From assembly GCA_030539415.1 (NCBI GenBank), contig JAUNSE010000004.1, forward strand, positions 5,083-23,293: a stretch of 18,211 nt of DNA, read 5' to 3'. The stretch's first letter is position 1. Each line of letters begins with the position of its first letter. Positions 1-6,668 of this stretch are shown here, in pieces. The stretch comes from Desulfovibrionaceae bacterium. GTDB lineage: Bacteria > Desulfobacterota > Desulfovibrionia > Desulfovibrionales > Desulfovibrionaceae. The position numbers were made by a program, and so were the translations under genes. The notes beneath the pieces are model-generated. The model ran no database searches and was not told the origin of the DNA. It saw only the letters and a program-made list of their open reading frames with translations.

Positions 1-2
1 CC

Positions 3-1034
3 TACACGTGGAGCGTTGAGTTCCGCCAGCTCGTCTTTGACGGCCTGCAGACGCTGGGCACCTACCAGAAACAGGCCCTGCAGGCCGAGAGCGACAGGGC
101 CGCGCTCAGGCAGTCGGAGCTCGAGACCACGGCCTCGGTGCAGCAGTACTTCATCTCCTATCTGTGCGCCGTGGAAAACGTGGCAAGCCAGAAGGAGGCC
201 GCGGCCCGCCTCAGGGACCAGCTCGAAATCACCAGCGCCTATCACGACGTCGGTCTGCGGCCCAGGCTTGACGTCCTGCAGGCGCAGGTGGATCTCGGCA
301 CATCCGAGCGGGAGCTCATCACGCAGGAAAACACGCTGCAGACGGCGCAGGCGAAGCTCAACACGCTGCTCGGCCTTGCCGCCACGGACAGCGTGGCCTA
401 TCAGGGAGTCCTGACCGAGCCCAAGTTCACGCTCACTCTCGACGAGTGTCTGGAGCGGGCCTACAGGCTGCGTCCGGACCTCTATGTCGGCTACAAGGCC
501 GTCGAGATGGCGGTCAAGGACAGGCTGATAGCGCGCAGCGGCTACTATCCTCAGATAGAGGCCTACTACAACATCACCAATTCGGGCAACACGCTGGACC
601 TGCAGCGGGCCGGCGACAATTCGAGCCGCTCCACCACATGGGAGGTGGGCGCGCAGCTCTCCTGGGACGTCTTCCAGTGGGGCACCACCTATTTTTCCGA
701 TCAGCAGGCGGGCTGGCTGGTGGCCAAGGCGAGAAACGCCGCGCGCCAGCTGATGCTTGACGCCGGCTACGACGTCAAGGAGAAGTTCCTCGCCCTGCGC
801 GAGGCCGGCAAGCGCATACAGGTGGCCCGGCAGTCCGTGGCCCAGGCCAGGGAGGCGTACGACGCCGCGCTGGCCCAGTACCGCGAGCAGGTGGGCACCA
901 ACTTCGACGTGCTGGACGCCTCCTCCAAGCTGCTCACGGCTGAGGTCGAGCTGACCCAGGCCAGAGGCGACTATCTCACGGCCCTGTCCAGCCTCTACAC
1001 TGCCATCGGCGAATATCATCCCGAGCTGCTCTGA
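3..1034 (+). CDS. TolC-family outer membrane efflux protein, 5'-truncated by the window edge
   Basis: The reading frame is open from the first bases of the window to the TGA at 1032-1034, giving 343 residues; the N-terminus and signal peptide lie upstream. TolC-family proteins form trimeric outer membrane channels with a long periplasmic alpha-barrel, and serve type I secretion or RND/ABC-type efflux. The visible part shows the family's internal duplication of long amphipathic helices rich in Ala, Gln, Glu and Leu, with outer membrane strand segments such as YYPQIEAYYNITNSG and WEVGAQLSWDVFQWG. It ends in the typical helix pair EVELTQARGDYLTALSSLYTAIGEY. Usual length is about 420-480 residues, so roughly a quarter is missing here. 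The partner inner membrane pump and adaptor would be expected upstream. The family call is secure; the transported substrate cannot be told. Confidence 0.9.
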   Translation, partial: YTWSVEFRQLVFDGLQTLGTYQKQALQAESDRAALRQSELETTASVQQYFISYLCAVENVASQKEAAARLRDQLEITSAYHDVGLRPRLDVLQAQVDLGTSERELITQENTLQTAQAKLNTLLGLAATDSVAYQGVLTEPKFTLTLDECLERAYRLRPDLYVGYKAVEMAVKDRLIARSGYYPQIEAYYNITNSGNTLDLQRAGDNSSRSTTWEVGAQLSWDVFQWGTTYFSDQQAGWLVAKARNAARQLMLDAGYDVKEKFLALREAGKRIQVARQSVAQAREAYDAALAQYREQVGTNFDVLDASSKLLTAEVELTQARGDYLTALSSLYTAIGEYHPELL

Positions 1035-1046
1035 TTCAGCCGGCGG

Positions 1047-1072
1047 GCGGAACGGCCGCGAGGCCGCTCCGC
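1047..1072 (+). other. GNRA-capped hairpin between tolC-like gene and RNase J gene
   Basis: Eleven-base arms (1047-1057 and 1062-1072) pair with a single A·C mismatch around a GCGA tetraloop. No T-tract follows, so it is a poor intrinsic terminator. It lies 12 bases after the upstream stop codon and about 40 bases before the RNase J start. It could be a 3'-end stabiliser of the efflux mRNA or a structured leader of the RNase J mRNA. The pairing is seen directly; the role is inference. Confidence 0.5.
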
Positions 1073-1113
1073 GGCAGGAGCAGAAGCAGCCACTTCATTG
1101 TTTGCGGGGATTC

Positions 1114-2775
1114 ATGCAAGAGAACGAACAACTAGTGATCACGCCTTTGGGCGGGCTGGGCGAGATTGGTCTCAACTGCCAGCTGTGGAAGACGTCCAGG
1201 GGCGTTGTCATGGTGGACTGCGGTCTCATGTTCCCCAGCGACGAGCATCTCGGCGTGGATGTGGTCATTCCTCATTTCGGCGCTGTTGCGGGCGCGAAGC
1301 AGGAAATGCTGGGCATAGTGCTGACGCACGGTCACGAGGACCATATCGGCGCGCTGCCCTGGATCGTGCCCGAACTGCGCGGCGTGGACATTTACGGCTC
1401 CCCCCTGACGCTGGCTCTGGTGGAGCACAAGCTCAGGGAGCACGACATATTTGATCTGGTGCATCTGCATCCGGTGCTGCCCAACGAGACAAGGACAATC
1501 GGCGATCTGACCTTTCACTTCTTTCCGGTCTGTCATTCCATCCCGCAGGGCTACGCCCTTGGCGTGGAGACTCCGGTGGGGCGAATCCTGCACACCGGCG
1601 ACTTCAAGCTGGACTCCCAGCCCCTGTCCGGAACGGGCACGGACCTGAGCATGCTCGGCGCGTTCGCCGGAGAGGAGGGGCTGCGTCTGCTCATGTCGGA
1701 TTCCACCAACATCGAGCGCCCCGGCCGCAGCCTCACCGAGCGCGAAGTCAAGGCCTCGCTGGACAGCATTTTCGCCAGGGCGGAGGGAAGAGTTGTCATC
1801 ACCCTGTTCTCGAGCCACCTGCAGCGCATCCAGGAGGTCTTCGATCTGGCCGAGAAGTACGGACGCACGGTGGTTATCAGCGGCCGCAGCCTGGCCAACA
1901 ATATAGAGATGGCCCAGAAGCTCGGCATACTGCACACGCCCCAGGCGCTGTACAACGCCTATGCGGGCGTCCCGGATCTGCCGGACAGCGAGGTGGTGCT
2001 GGTCGTCACCGGCGCCCAGGGCGAACCCATGAGCGCGCTGTCGCGCATGGCCTTCGGCGGGCACAGACAGCTGAGCATACATCCCGGCGACACGGTGGTC
2101 ATGAGCTCGCGCGTCATTCCCGGCAACGCCAGGGTGGTGACCCATCTCATCGACGAGATGTACCGCCAGGGTGCCGAAGTGCTCTATGAGAGCGTCCTCG
2201 CCATTCACGCCTCGGGCCATGCCCAGCGCGACGAGCTGAAGGAGATGCTGCTTGCCGTCCGTCCGGAGTTCTTCGTGCCCGTGCACGGCGAGTACCGCCA
2301 TCTGATCAAGCACGGCCGCCTGGCCGCGGAATGCGGCGTGGCGAAGGACAAGGTCGTGATTCTGGAGGACGGGCATCCGCTGAAGCTGACATCCGGCGGC
2401 GTCGAGCTCCTGGACCCCATTCCCGTGGACTACACCCTGGTCGACGGCAAGGGGGTCGGCGATGTCGGCGGCTCCGTGCTGAGGGAGCGCCGCATCCTCG
2501 GCGAGGAGGGCATGGTCGTCGTGTCGCTCGTGATGGATATCGAAACCGACTACATTCTGGGCGGTCCGGAGCTCCTGTCCAGAGGATTTGTCTACGACAA
2601 GTTCGAATATGTCTTTGACGACGCCAAATGCCTTGTGCTGGACGAGGTGGAAAAGTCCAGGGCCGGACTGACCAGCTCTCCCCTGCAGGACAATATCCGC
2701 GGCGCTCTGCGTCAGTTCTTCCGCAGGGTGCTGGACAGGGATCCGATAGTGGTTGTCGTCATTTCCAGAGTCTGA
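1114..2775 (+). CDS. rnj: Ribonuclease J (metallo-beta-lactamase/beta-CASP ribonuclease)
   Basis: Zinc-dependent RNase J combines endonuclease and 5'-to-3' exonuclease activity in mRNA decay and rRNA maturation in the cytoplasm. From the ATG at 1114 it has 553 residues, the normal length. The metallo-beta-lactamase metal motif HGHEDH is at residues 72-77, preceded by the family N-terminal block TPLGGLGEIGLN. Further metal-ligand segments are VCHSIPQG and LHTGDFKLD. The beta-CASP block follows (VISGRSLANN, VVTGAQGEPMSAL), then SGHAQRDEL and the RNase J signature VPVHGEYRHL. A TTG at 1102 in the same frame is an alternative start. I prefer the ATG because the protein then begins as the family does; a GGGGA lies only three bases before it, a short spacing. 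It appears monocistronic, and convergent genes follow. The symbol is the generic family one; only one paralogue is visible here. Confidence 0.95.
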   Translation: MQENEQLVITPLGGLGEIGLNCQLWKTSRGVVMVDCGLMFPSDEHLGVDVVIPHFGAVAGAKQEMLGIVLTHGHEDHIGALPWIVPELRGVDIYGSPLTLALVEHKLREHDIFDLVHLHPVLPNETRTIGDLTFHFFPVCHSIPQGYALGVETPVGRILHTGDFKLDSQPLSGTGTDLSMLGAFAGEEGLRLLMSDSTNIERPGRSLTEREVKASLDSIFARAEGRVVITLFSSHLQRIQEVFDLAEKYGRTVVISGRSLANNIEMAQKLGILHTPQALYNAYAGVPDLPDSEVVLVVTGAQGEPMSALSRMAFGGHRQLSIHPGDTVVMSSRVIPGNARVVTHLIDEMYRQGAEVLYESVLAIHASGHAQRDELKEMLLAVRPEFFVPVHGEYRHLIKHGRLAAECGVAKDKVVILEDGHPLKLTSGGVELLDPIPVDYTLVDGKGVGDVGGSVLRERRILGEEGMVVVSLVMDIETDYILGGPELLSRGFVYDKFEYVFDDAKCLVLDEVEKSRAGLTSSPLQDNIRGALRQFFRRVLDRDPIVVVVISRV

Positions 2776-2877
2776 CGTGTCCTGGGCGGCATCGGAGGCA
2801 GAAGTCGGAACGCGCGCAGCGCGGCGGGCGGGCCGTCGAGCCGCACCGCAAGCGGCAGCCCGCCAGGAAAAAGGAAA

Positions 2878-2900
2878 GGACCCGGCATGACGCCGGGTCC
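2878..2900 (-). terminator. Intrinsic terminator of the minus-strand gene ending at 2935
   Basis: A perfect nine-base-pair stem, GGACCCGGC with GCCGGGTCC, closes a five-base loop. Read on the minus strand it is followed by TTTCCTTTTTCC, so it fits a terminator about 35 bases past the stop codon of the membrane protein gene. On the plus strand the downstream side is purine-rich, so it is unlikely to end the RNase J transcript efficiently. Confidence 0.75.
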
Positions 2901-2934
2901 GGGGAAGGAAAAAATCGTCAGCCGGCCGCTGGGC

Positions 2935-3558
2935 CTATCTGGGCTGCAGATACTGCGGGTCGACCTGAATGTGGTAGCGTGGATGGCGGCCTTCGGTGCT
3001 TGGCATTGTCACGTCGCCCTCTATGACAAGCGGCGTGTCCGACAGACCGAACGGCTGGAGCATGCCCGGTGTGGCGGCCAGCTTGAAGACGCTCTCGTCA
3101 GAAACCGGAATGACCGGCAGGCTGAACATGGGTGTGCCGGCAGTGATGTGCTCTCTGGCTCCGGAACCGCCGGGCAGCGCGCCGCCTCTGGGATCCGTGG
3201 CGTTGTTCAGAAAGGAGGGCAGCCGCAGCTCGGCCTTGCGCAGCAGGGCGAGGAAATCGTTGCCCGTCTGCCCCACAAAGCTGATGAGGCTCGTGCCTGT
3301 GCTGGTGACAAGCAGGCTGACCGGGACGGTGCCGCCGTGTATGCCCAGATAGGCGCTGCGGGCGCCGGCGGGCATGCCGACCCAGCCGGGTTCGAGTTCG
3401 AGACTGTCGGCATGGGGGGCGACCGCGGTCTTCACCGCCGGCATGAGACAAAGGGTCAGAAGAAGACAGGCCACGGCGCCTGTCAGAAAGCCCGGGCCGC
3501 GCTGTTCGGCCGGCAGGGAGGATGTCTGCTCGCCTGATGATGCGGCAAAATGCTGCAT
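2935..3558 (-). CDS. Unrecognised single-pass membrane or secreted protein
   Basis: I do not recognise this 207-residue protein. It starts with a hydrophilic stretch of about 23 residues, then one hydrophobic segment at about residues 24-45 (FLTGAVACLLLTLCLMPAV). A region of about 160 residues follows that would lie outside the cytoplasm, with several small motifs such as YLGIHGGTVPVSLLVTS and LISFVGQTGNDFLALLRKAE. No catalytic motif or cysteine pattern stands out. The ATG at 3558 is chosen because CAGGTG precedes it at short spacing and the TM segment then sits near the N-terminus; the frame stays open to 3654, but that part overlaps the promoter and leader. A promoter candidate at 3655-3683 and a terminator at 2878-2900 suggest it is its own transcription unit. 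Confidence 0.65.
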   Translation of the reverse strand: MQHFAASSGEQTSSLPAEQRGPGFLTGAVACLLLTLCLMPAVKTAVAPHADSLELEPGWVGMPAGARSAYLGIHGGTVPVSLLVTSTGTSLISFVGQTGNDFLALLRKAELRLPSFLNNATDPRGGALPGGSGAREHITAGTPMFSLPVIPVSDESVFKLAATPGMLQPFGLSDTPLVIEGDVTMPSTEGRHPRYHIQVDPQYLQPR

Positions 3559-3594
3559 AATGCACCTGAAAGACAGGTAAGGGGACGTTGGAAC

Positions 3595-3644
3595 GGGGGC
3601 GCGGATCCATCCTGTGCAGCTGCGGGCTGCAGGACGGATCCCCC
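3595..3644 (-). other. Long imperfect hairpin in the 5' leader of the 2935-3558 gene
   Basis: Two arms of about 19-26 bases, both containing GGATCC and a CAGGA/TCCTG block, pair with small bulges around a five-base loop (TGCGG on the plus strand). The hairpin lies between the promoter candidate (3655-3683) and the start codon at 3558, so it would form in the transcript's untranslated leader. No T-tract follows it on the minus strand, which argues against a simple terminator. Function is unknown; an RNA regulator or an mRNA-stabilising 5' structure are both possible. Confidence 0.5.
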
Positions 3645-3654
3645 AACGGGGCAC

Positions 3655-3683
3655 GATTTAGAAACTGTTTTTCAAATTGTCAA
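3655..3683 (-). promoter_or_regulatory. Sigma70-type promoter candidate for the 2935-3558 gene
   Basis: On the minus strand a perfect TTGACA -35 box (3678-3683) is followed after exactly 17 bases by TAAATC (3655-3660) as -10 box. The spacer is AT-rich, unlike its surroundings. Predicted transcription would begin near 3648 and give a leader of about 90 bases. It implies that this gene is transcribed separately from the upstream hydrolase gene. Confidence 0.65.
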
Positions 3684-3731
3684 GACACCGCCGGCTGCCG
3701 GAGGCGGGGACGGCGCACGGTGATCCGCAGC

Positions 3732-4970
3732 CTAGTCGTCCGTCTGCTGGCGGGTGCGGCGGCGCTGCTTCCCGGCGGCCTTCTTCTCGGGTGCGGCGGG
3801 TCTTTCCTCCACCGCGGGCGCGAGATCGGGCGGCGCCGGAATGAAGCGTGGCGTGCCCAGAGCGAGATTGCTGTTGAGAAAATGCACGAGAACCGGCATG
3901 AACTGCCGGTGCAGGCTGCTGCGGACATCGCTGTCCACGGTGAGGCACATGTCCGGCAGTTCGTCGCGCATCTCTTCGGGACACTCGGCGAGCAGGGAAA
4001 GCGCGCTCTCGGTGCGGACCCTGAAGTGCTCGGGCGGAATCGGGAAGCGCCGTTCGAGTCCGGCGATTTCCTTCCGCTCGTGCGTCTGCTGGGTGTCGGT
4101 GGTGACCAGGAGCAGGGCCGGATGGAAATGGCGCAGGGCTTTGTCCGTCATCAGCATGGCGAAGCGCGGCGCCACGGCGCAGACGGCCTTGACGCGCGTG
4201 TCCGCCAGACTTCTGGTCAGCGGCAGTCTTGGGCAGAGCTCGGTGCTTATGCGGCCGTGCGCCCACTTGTTGCAGTAGGGATCGCGGCTTGAGACCGTGT
4301 CCTCGCAGAAGTTCTCCCAGCCCGAGCAGTCGGGCAGGGCTCCTCCGAGGAGCAGGGCGGTCGTGGCACCGGCGCCGTAGCCCAGCACGCCCACGCGTCC
4401 GGCATCCAGAACGGGCGCCAGACGTTCGTGCACAAGAATCAGATCGGCCAGTCTGGACAGATCTTTACAGCGCCGCTCAAAAAGATCCCAGGTCAGCACG
4501 TAGGGCATGTGGTCCAGGTTGTCCATGGGATGGGTGAGGGCGGCCACCACAAAACCCTCGCCGGCCAGAGCCATGGCCGTGTTCCAGGCCGTGAAGCGCG
4601 AGCCGGCCGAAGGGTGCGAGACAAGGACGAGCGGAAAGCGCCCCTCGGCCGGAGCCGCGTTCTTCACGGCGCGGAAGCTCCAGCCCTGCATGCGCACGGT
4701 CGAGGAGGACCGCCGCGAGTTTGTCGGATACCAGACGGCGGCATCCAGTCTGAGCCCCTCCTCGGGAAGGGAGTAGCTCATGGACATGAAGCCCGCCCTG
4801 TACGGAGCGGCCCATGCGCCTTCCGGCCCCGCAAGCGAAAGGCCGGCGGACAGGCCGAGGACGAGGCATGTGAGAAAACAAAGCGCGCAAAGGGAGTCCG
4901 GCAGCGCGGACAGCGTCCGCAAAAGGCCCTGGCCGGCGAAAAAACGTGGTTTTATGGCTTTGTCTGGCAT
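3732..4970 (-). CDS. Exported alpha/beta-hydrolase-like protein (dienelactone hydrolase-type) lacking the nucleophilic serine
   Basis: A 412-residue protein with a hydrophobic export segment at about 28-47 and a signal peptidase-like site after AWA (residues 52-54), so probably periplasmic. The core resembles the predicted dienelactone hydrolase group (COG4188-like): PLVLVSHPSAGSRFTAWNTA (113-132), then GFVVAALTHPMDN (139-151), then the nucleophile elbow VGVLGYGAGATTALLLGG. The elbow should read G-x-S-x-G; here residue 199 is Gly (G-Y-G-A-G, codon GGC), so serine hydrolysis by the normal mechanism is not expected. The C-terminal ~40 residues are Pro/Ala/Lys/Arg-rich and end in a basic run. 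The ATG at 4970 is chosen because the frame's further extension runs through the divergent dedA-like gene; no clear ribosome binding site precedes it. It may be a pseudoenzyme, a binding protein or scaffold. Fold call fairly secure, role unknown. Confidence 0.75.
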   Translation of the reverse strand: MPDKAIKPRFFAGQGLLRTLSALPDSLCALCFLTCLVLGLSAGLSLAGPEGAWAAPYRAGFMSMSYSLPEEGLRLDAAVWYPTNSRRSSSTVRMQGWSFRAVKNAAPAEGRFPLVLVSHPSAGSRFTAWNTAMALAGEGFVVAALTHPMDNLDHMPYVLTWDLFERRCKDLSRLADLILVHERLAPVLDAGRVGVLGYGAGATTALLLGGALPDCSGWENFCEDTVSSRDPYCNKWAHGRISTELCPRLPLTRSLADTRVKAVCAVAPRFAMLMTDKALRHFHPALLLVTTDTQQTHERKEIAGLERRFPIPPEHFRVRTESALSLLAECPEEMRDELPDMCLTVDSDVRSSLHRQFMPVLVHFLNSNLALGTPRFIPAPPDLAPAVEERPAAPEKKAAGKQRRRTRQQTDD

Positions 4971-4979
4971 GACTGCATA

Positions 4980-5008
4980 TTGTGCCACAAGGCAAGCTAC
5001 GGTACAAG
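4980..5008 (+). promoter_or_regulatory. Promoter candidate for the dedA-like gene, overlapped by an opposing promoter candidate
   Basis: TTGTGC (4980-4985), a 17-base spacer and TACAAG (5003-5008) make a moderate sigma70-type match reading rightward. On the minus strand TTGTAC (5002-5007) and CACAAT (4979-4984), also 17 apart, could drive the hydrolase gene with a start point close to its ATG. The two sets would share the same DNA. Both matches are partial (3-4 of 6 per box), so this is a candidate only. Confidence 0.35.
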
Positions 5009-5015
5009 GGCAGTC

Positions 5016-5036
5016 GCGGGCGCTCCCCGCGCCCGC
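5016..5036 (+). other. GC hairpin in the dedA-like gene leader
   Basis: A perfect eight-base stem, GCGGGCGC with GCGCCCGC, closes a TCCCC loop. It lies just downstream of the promoter candidate and abuts a second inverted repeat. No T-tract follows. Confidence 0.45.
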
Positions 5037-5083
5037 ACGGATGCGCTGCGCCGCGGCTGCGGCGGGACAGTGACGCATCCGTG
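5036..5083 (+). repeat. Ten-base inverted repeat just before the dedA-like gene
   Basis: CACGGATGCG at 5036-5045 is perfectly complementary to CGCATCCGTG at 5074-5083; the 28 bases between can form a smaller GCCGC/GCGGC hairpin. It ends 19 bases before the start codon and just before the GGAAAGGAAG ribosome binding region. It could be an operator pair or a leader structure affecting translation. Confidence 0.5.
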
Positions 5084-5102
5084 ACACAAACGGAAAGGAA
5101 GC

Positions 5103-5813
5103 ATGGATTTCATACAGTTTTTCCTCGACTTCGTTCTGCATGTGGACGAACACCTGCTGGAGCTTGTGACCCAGTACGGAACGTGGATTTACCTTATTGT
5201 CTTTGTCATAGTCTTCTGCGAGACCGGGCTCGTGGTCACTCCCTTTCTGCCCGGCGACTCCCTGCTCTTTGCGGCCGGCGTGCTTGCCGGTTCGGGCTTC
5301 ATGGACTATCCGGCGGCCCTGGGCATCTTCCTTCTGGCCGGCTGCACTGGTGACGCGGTCAACTACATGATAGGCCGCCACATAGGACCGGCCATCTTCC
5401 AGCGGGACTCCCGCCTCATACGCAAGAAGCATCTGCTCGAGGCGCACGCCTTCTATGTCCGCCACGGCGGCAAGGCCATCGTGCTGGCCCGCTTCGTGCC
5501 AATTGTGCGCACCTTCGCGCCTTTTGTTGCCGGCATCGCCCTGATGCACCCCCACACCTTCTTCATGTACAACATCCTGGGCTGCGTGCTGTGGGTCGGC
5601 AGCCTGGTTTCCGCCGGCTTCTTTCTCGGCAACCTTGAATTTGTGCAGAAGCATTTCAGCATCATTGTCTACTGCATCATCCTGATTTCCGTCATGCCCG
5701 TCATCATAGGCTTTCTGCGCGCCCGCTTCGGCGGCGGCGCGAAGGCCGAGCATACCGGCCCCACAGAGGAGGACTATCTCAAGGCCGCCTCCTCGATGCG
5801 GGACAGGGACTGA
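5103..5813 (+). CDS. DedA-family (SNARE-associated/VTT) inner membrane protein
   Basis: DedA-family proteins are polytopic inner membrane proteins; members have been shown to flip undecaprenyl phosphate or phosphatidylethanolamine back across the membrane and to support proton-motive-force-dependent stress tolerance. This one has 236 residues, near the usual 200-220. The family motif ARFVPIVRTFAPFVAG is at residues 129-144. Acidic residues Glu40 and Asp52 (in FCETG and LPGDS) and Arg130/Arg136 correspond well to the residues essential in E. coli YqjA. Several hydrophobic helices follow (FFMYNILGCVLWVGSLV; IIVYCIILISVMPVIIGFL). AAGGAAGC precedes the ATG. The aldolase gene starts 53 bases downstream, so co-transcription with the sugar cluster is possible and would place a lipid-carrier recycling function beside it; that link is inference. 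Confidence 0.92.
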   Translation: MDFIQFFLDFVLHVDEHLLELVTQYGTWIYLIVFVIVFCETGLVVTPFLPGDSLLFAAGVLAGSGFMDYPAALGIFLLAGCTGDAVNYMIGRHIGPAIFQRDSRLIRKKHLLEAHAFYVRHGGKAIVLARFVPIVRTFAPFVAGIALMHPHTFFMYNILGCVLWVGSLVSAGFFLGNLEFVQKHFSIIVYCIILISVMPVIIGFLRARFGGGAKAEHTGPTEEDYLKAASSMRDRD

Positions 5814-5820
5814 CAACAAG

Positions 5821-5850
5821 CTGCCGTCCGGACAGGGCTCCGTGCGGCAG
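5821..5850 (+). other. Intercistronic hairpin between the dedA-like and aldolase genes
   Basis: CTGCCG (5821-5826) pairs with CGGCAG (5845-5850), with an internal partial CCGGA/TCCG pairing. It fills most of the gap between the two genes and ends just before the AAGGAG ribosome binding site of the aldolase gene. No T-tract follows, so it looks more like an mRNA processing or stability element than a terminator. Confidence 0.4.
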
Positions 5851-5866
5851 ACAAGGAGAACATGAT

Positions 5867-6652
5867 ATGAAAAATGTCTCTGAGATACGCGCCCTGCTGG
5901 CGCAGGACAAGGCAACTGTGGGCACCTGGCTGCAGCTGCCCTCTCCCGATGTGGCCGAACTCATGGCCCGGGGCGGCTATGACTGGGTCGCCGTGGACAT
6001 GGAGCACGGCTCCTTCGGCCGTCACGGTCTGCCGGACATCTTCCGCGGCATAGAGTGCGGCGGCGCCGTGCCCTTCGCCCGCCTGCCCGAAGCCACCAAG
6101 CAGAATATCAAGGCAGCGCTTGAGGCCGGCGCCCAGGGGCTCATCTTCCCCATGATCGAAAGCCGCGAGCAGCTGGACAGGGCCATCGGCTGGTCCATCT
6201 ATCCCGGACTTGACGACTGGGAGGGCGCGAAACCCGCCGAATACCGCGGCGTGGGCTACTGCCGCGCCAACGTGTTCGGCAAGGAGTTCGACAGCTACAG
6301 GGCCGGCACGGCCAGGGATCTCTTCCTGGTGGCCCAGATCGAGCATGTGAACGCCGTCGACCATCTGGACGCCATTCTCTCGCATCCGCGGCTCGACGCC
6401 ATCATGGTCGGTCCCTACGACCTGTCCGGCTCCATGGGCCTGACCGGCCAGTTCGACCATCCGGACTTCAAGGCCGTCATGAACCGCATCAGCGAGGCCT
6501 GCCAGCGCTGCGGCGCCCGCATGGGCCTTCATATCGTGCAGCCCGATCCCCAGGAGCTGGAGCGCCAGATCGCGGCCGGCGCCCGCTTCATCGCCTACGG
6601 CATAGACACGGTCTTCCTGTGGAAGTCCGCCGAACGTCCCGCCAGGGGCTGA
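5867..6652 (+). CDS. HpcH/HpaI-family aldolase
   Basis: Class II pyruvate aldolases of this family join or split pyruvate (or a related 2-ketoacid) and an aldehyde using a divalent metal. The 261-residue length is typical. Matching the HpaI residues, I see His47 (VDMEHGSFG), Arg72 (ARLPE), metal ligand Glu159 (AQIEHVNAVD) and metal ligand Asp185 (VGPYDLSGSMG). An AAGGAG lies eight bases before the ATG; an ATG six bases earlier hits a stop at once. The gene heads a tight series with an epimerase (16-base gap), a KdsB-like cytidylyltransferase, an acyltransferase and a HAD phosphatase. In that setting it most plausibly works in the condensation direction, making a 3-deoxy-2-ulosonic acid, rather than in aromatic catabolism as HpaI does. 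The direction and aldehyde substrate are inferred. Confidence 0.9.
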   Translation: MKNVSEIRALLAQDKATVGTWLQLPSPDVAELMARGGYDWVAVDMEHGSFGRHGLPDIFRGIECGGAVPFARLPEATKQNIKAALEAGAQGLIFPMIESREQLDRAIGWSIYPGLDDWEGAKPAEYRGVGYCRANVFGKEFDSYRAGTARDLFLVAQIEHVNAVDHLDAILSHPRLDAIMVGPYDLSGSMGLTGQFDHPDFKAVMNRISEACQRCGARMGLHIVQPDPQELERQIAAGARFIAYGIDTVFLWKSAERPARG

Positions 6653-6668
6653 TACGGGAGTGACTGCA

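Noticed and set aside
1132..2376. Minus-strand open frame of 414 codons opposite RNase J
   Set aside because: Antisense shadow of a gene with complete catalytic motifs; no family resemblance in its own translation.
4971..5915. Upstream extension of the hydrolase frame on the minus strand, up to 727 residues in total
   Set aside because: The extension runs antisense through the well-supported dedA-like gene and lacks a signal or family match; the start at 4970 gives a proper export signal.
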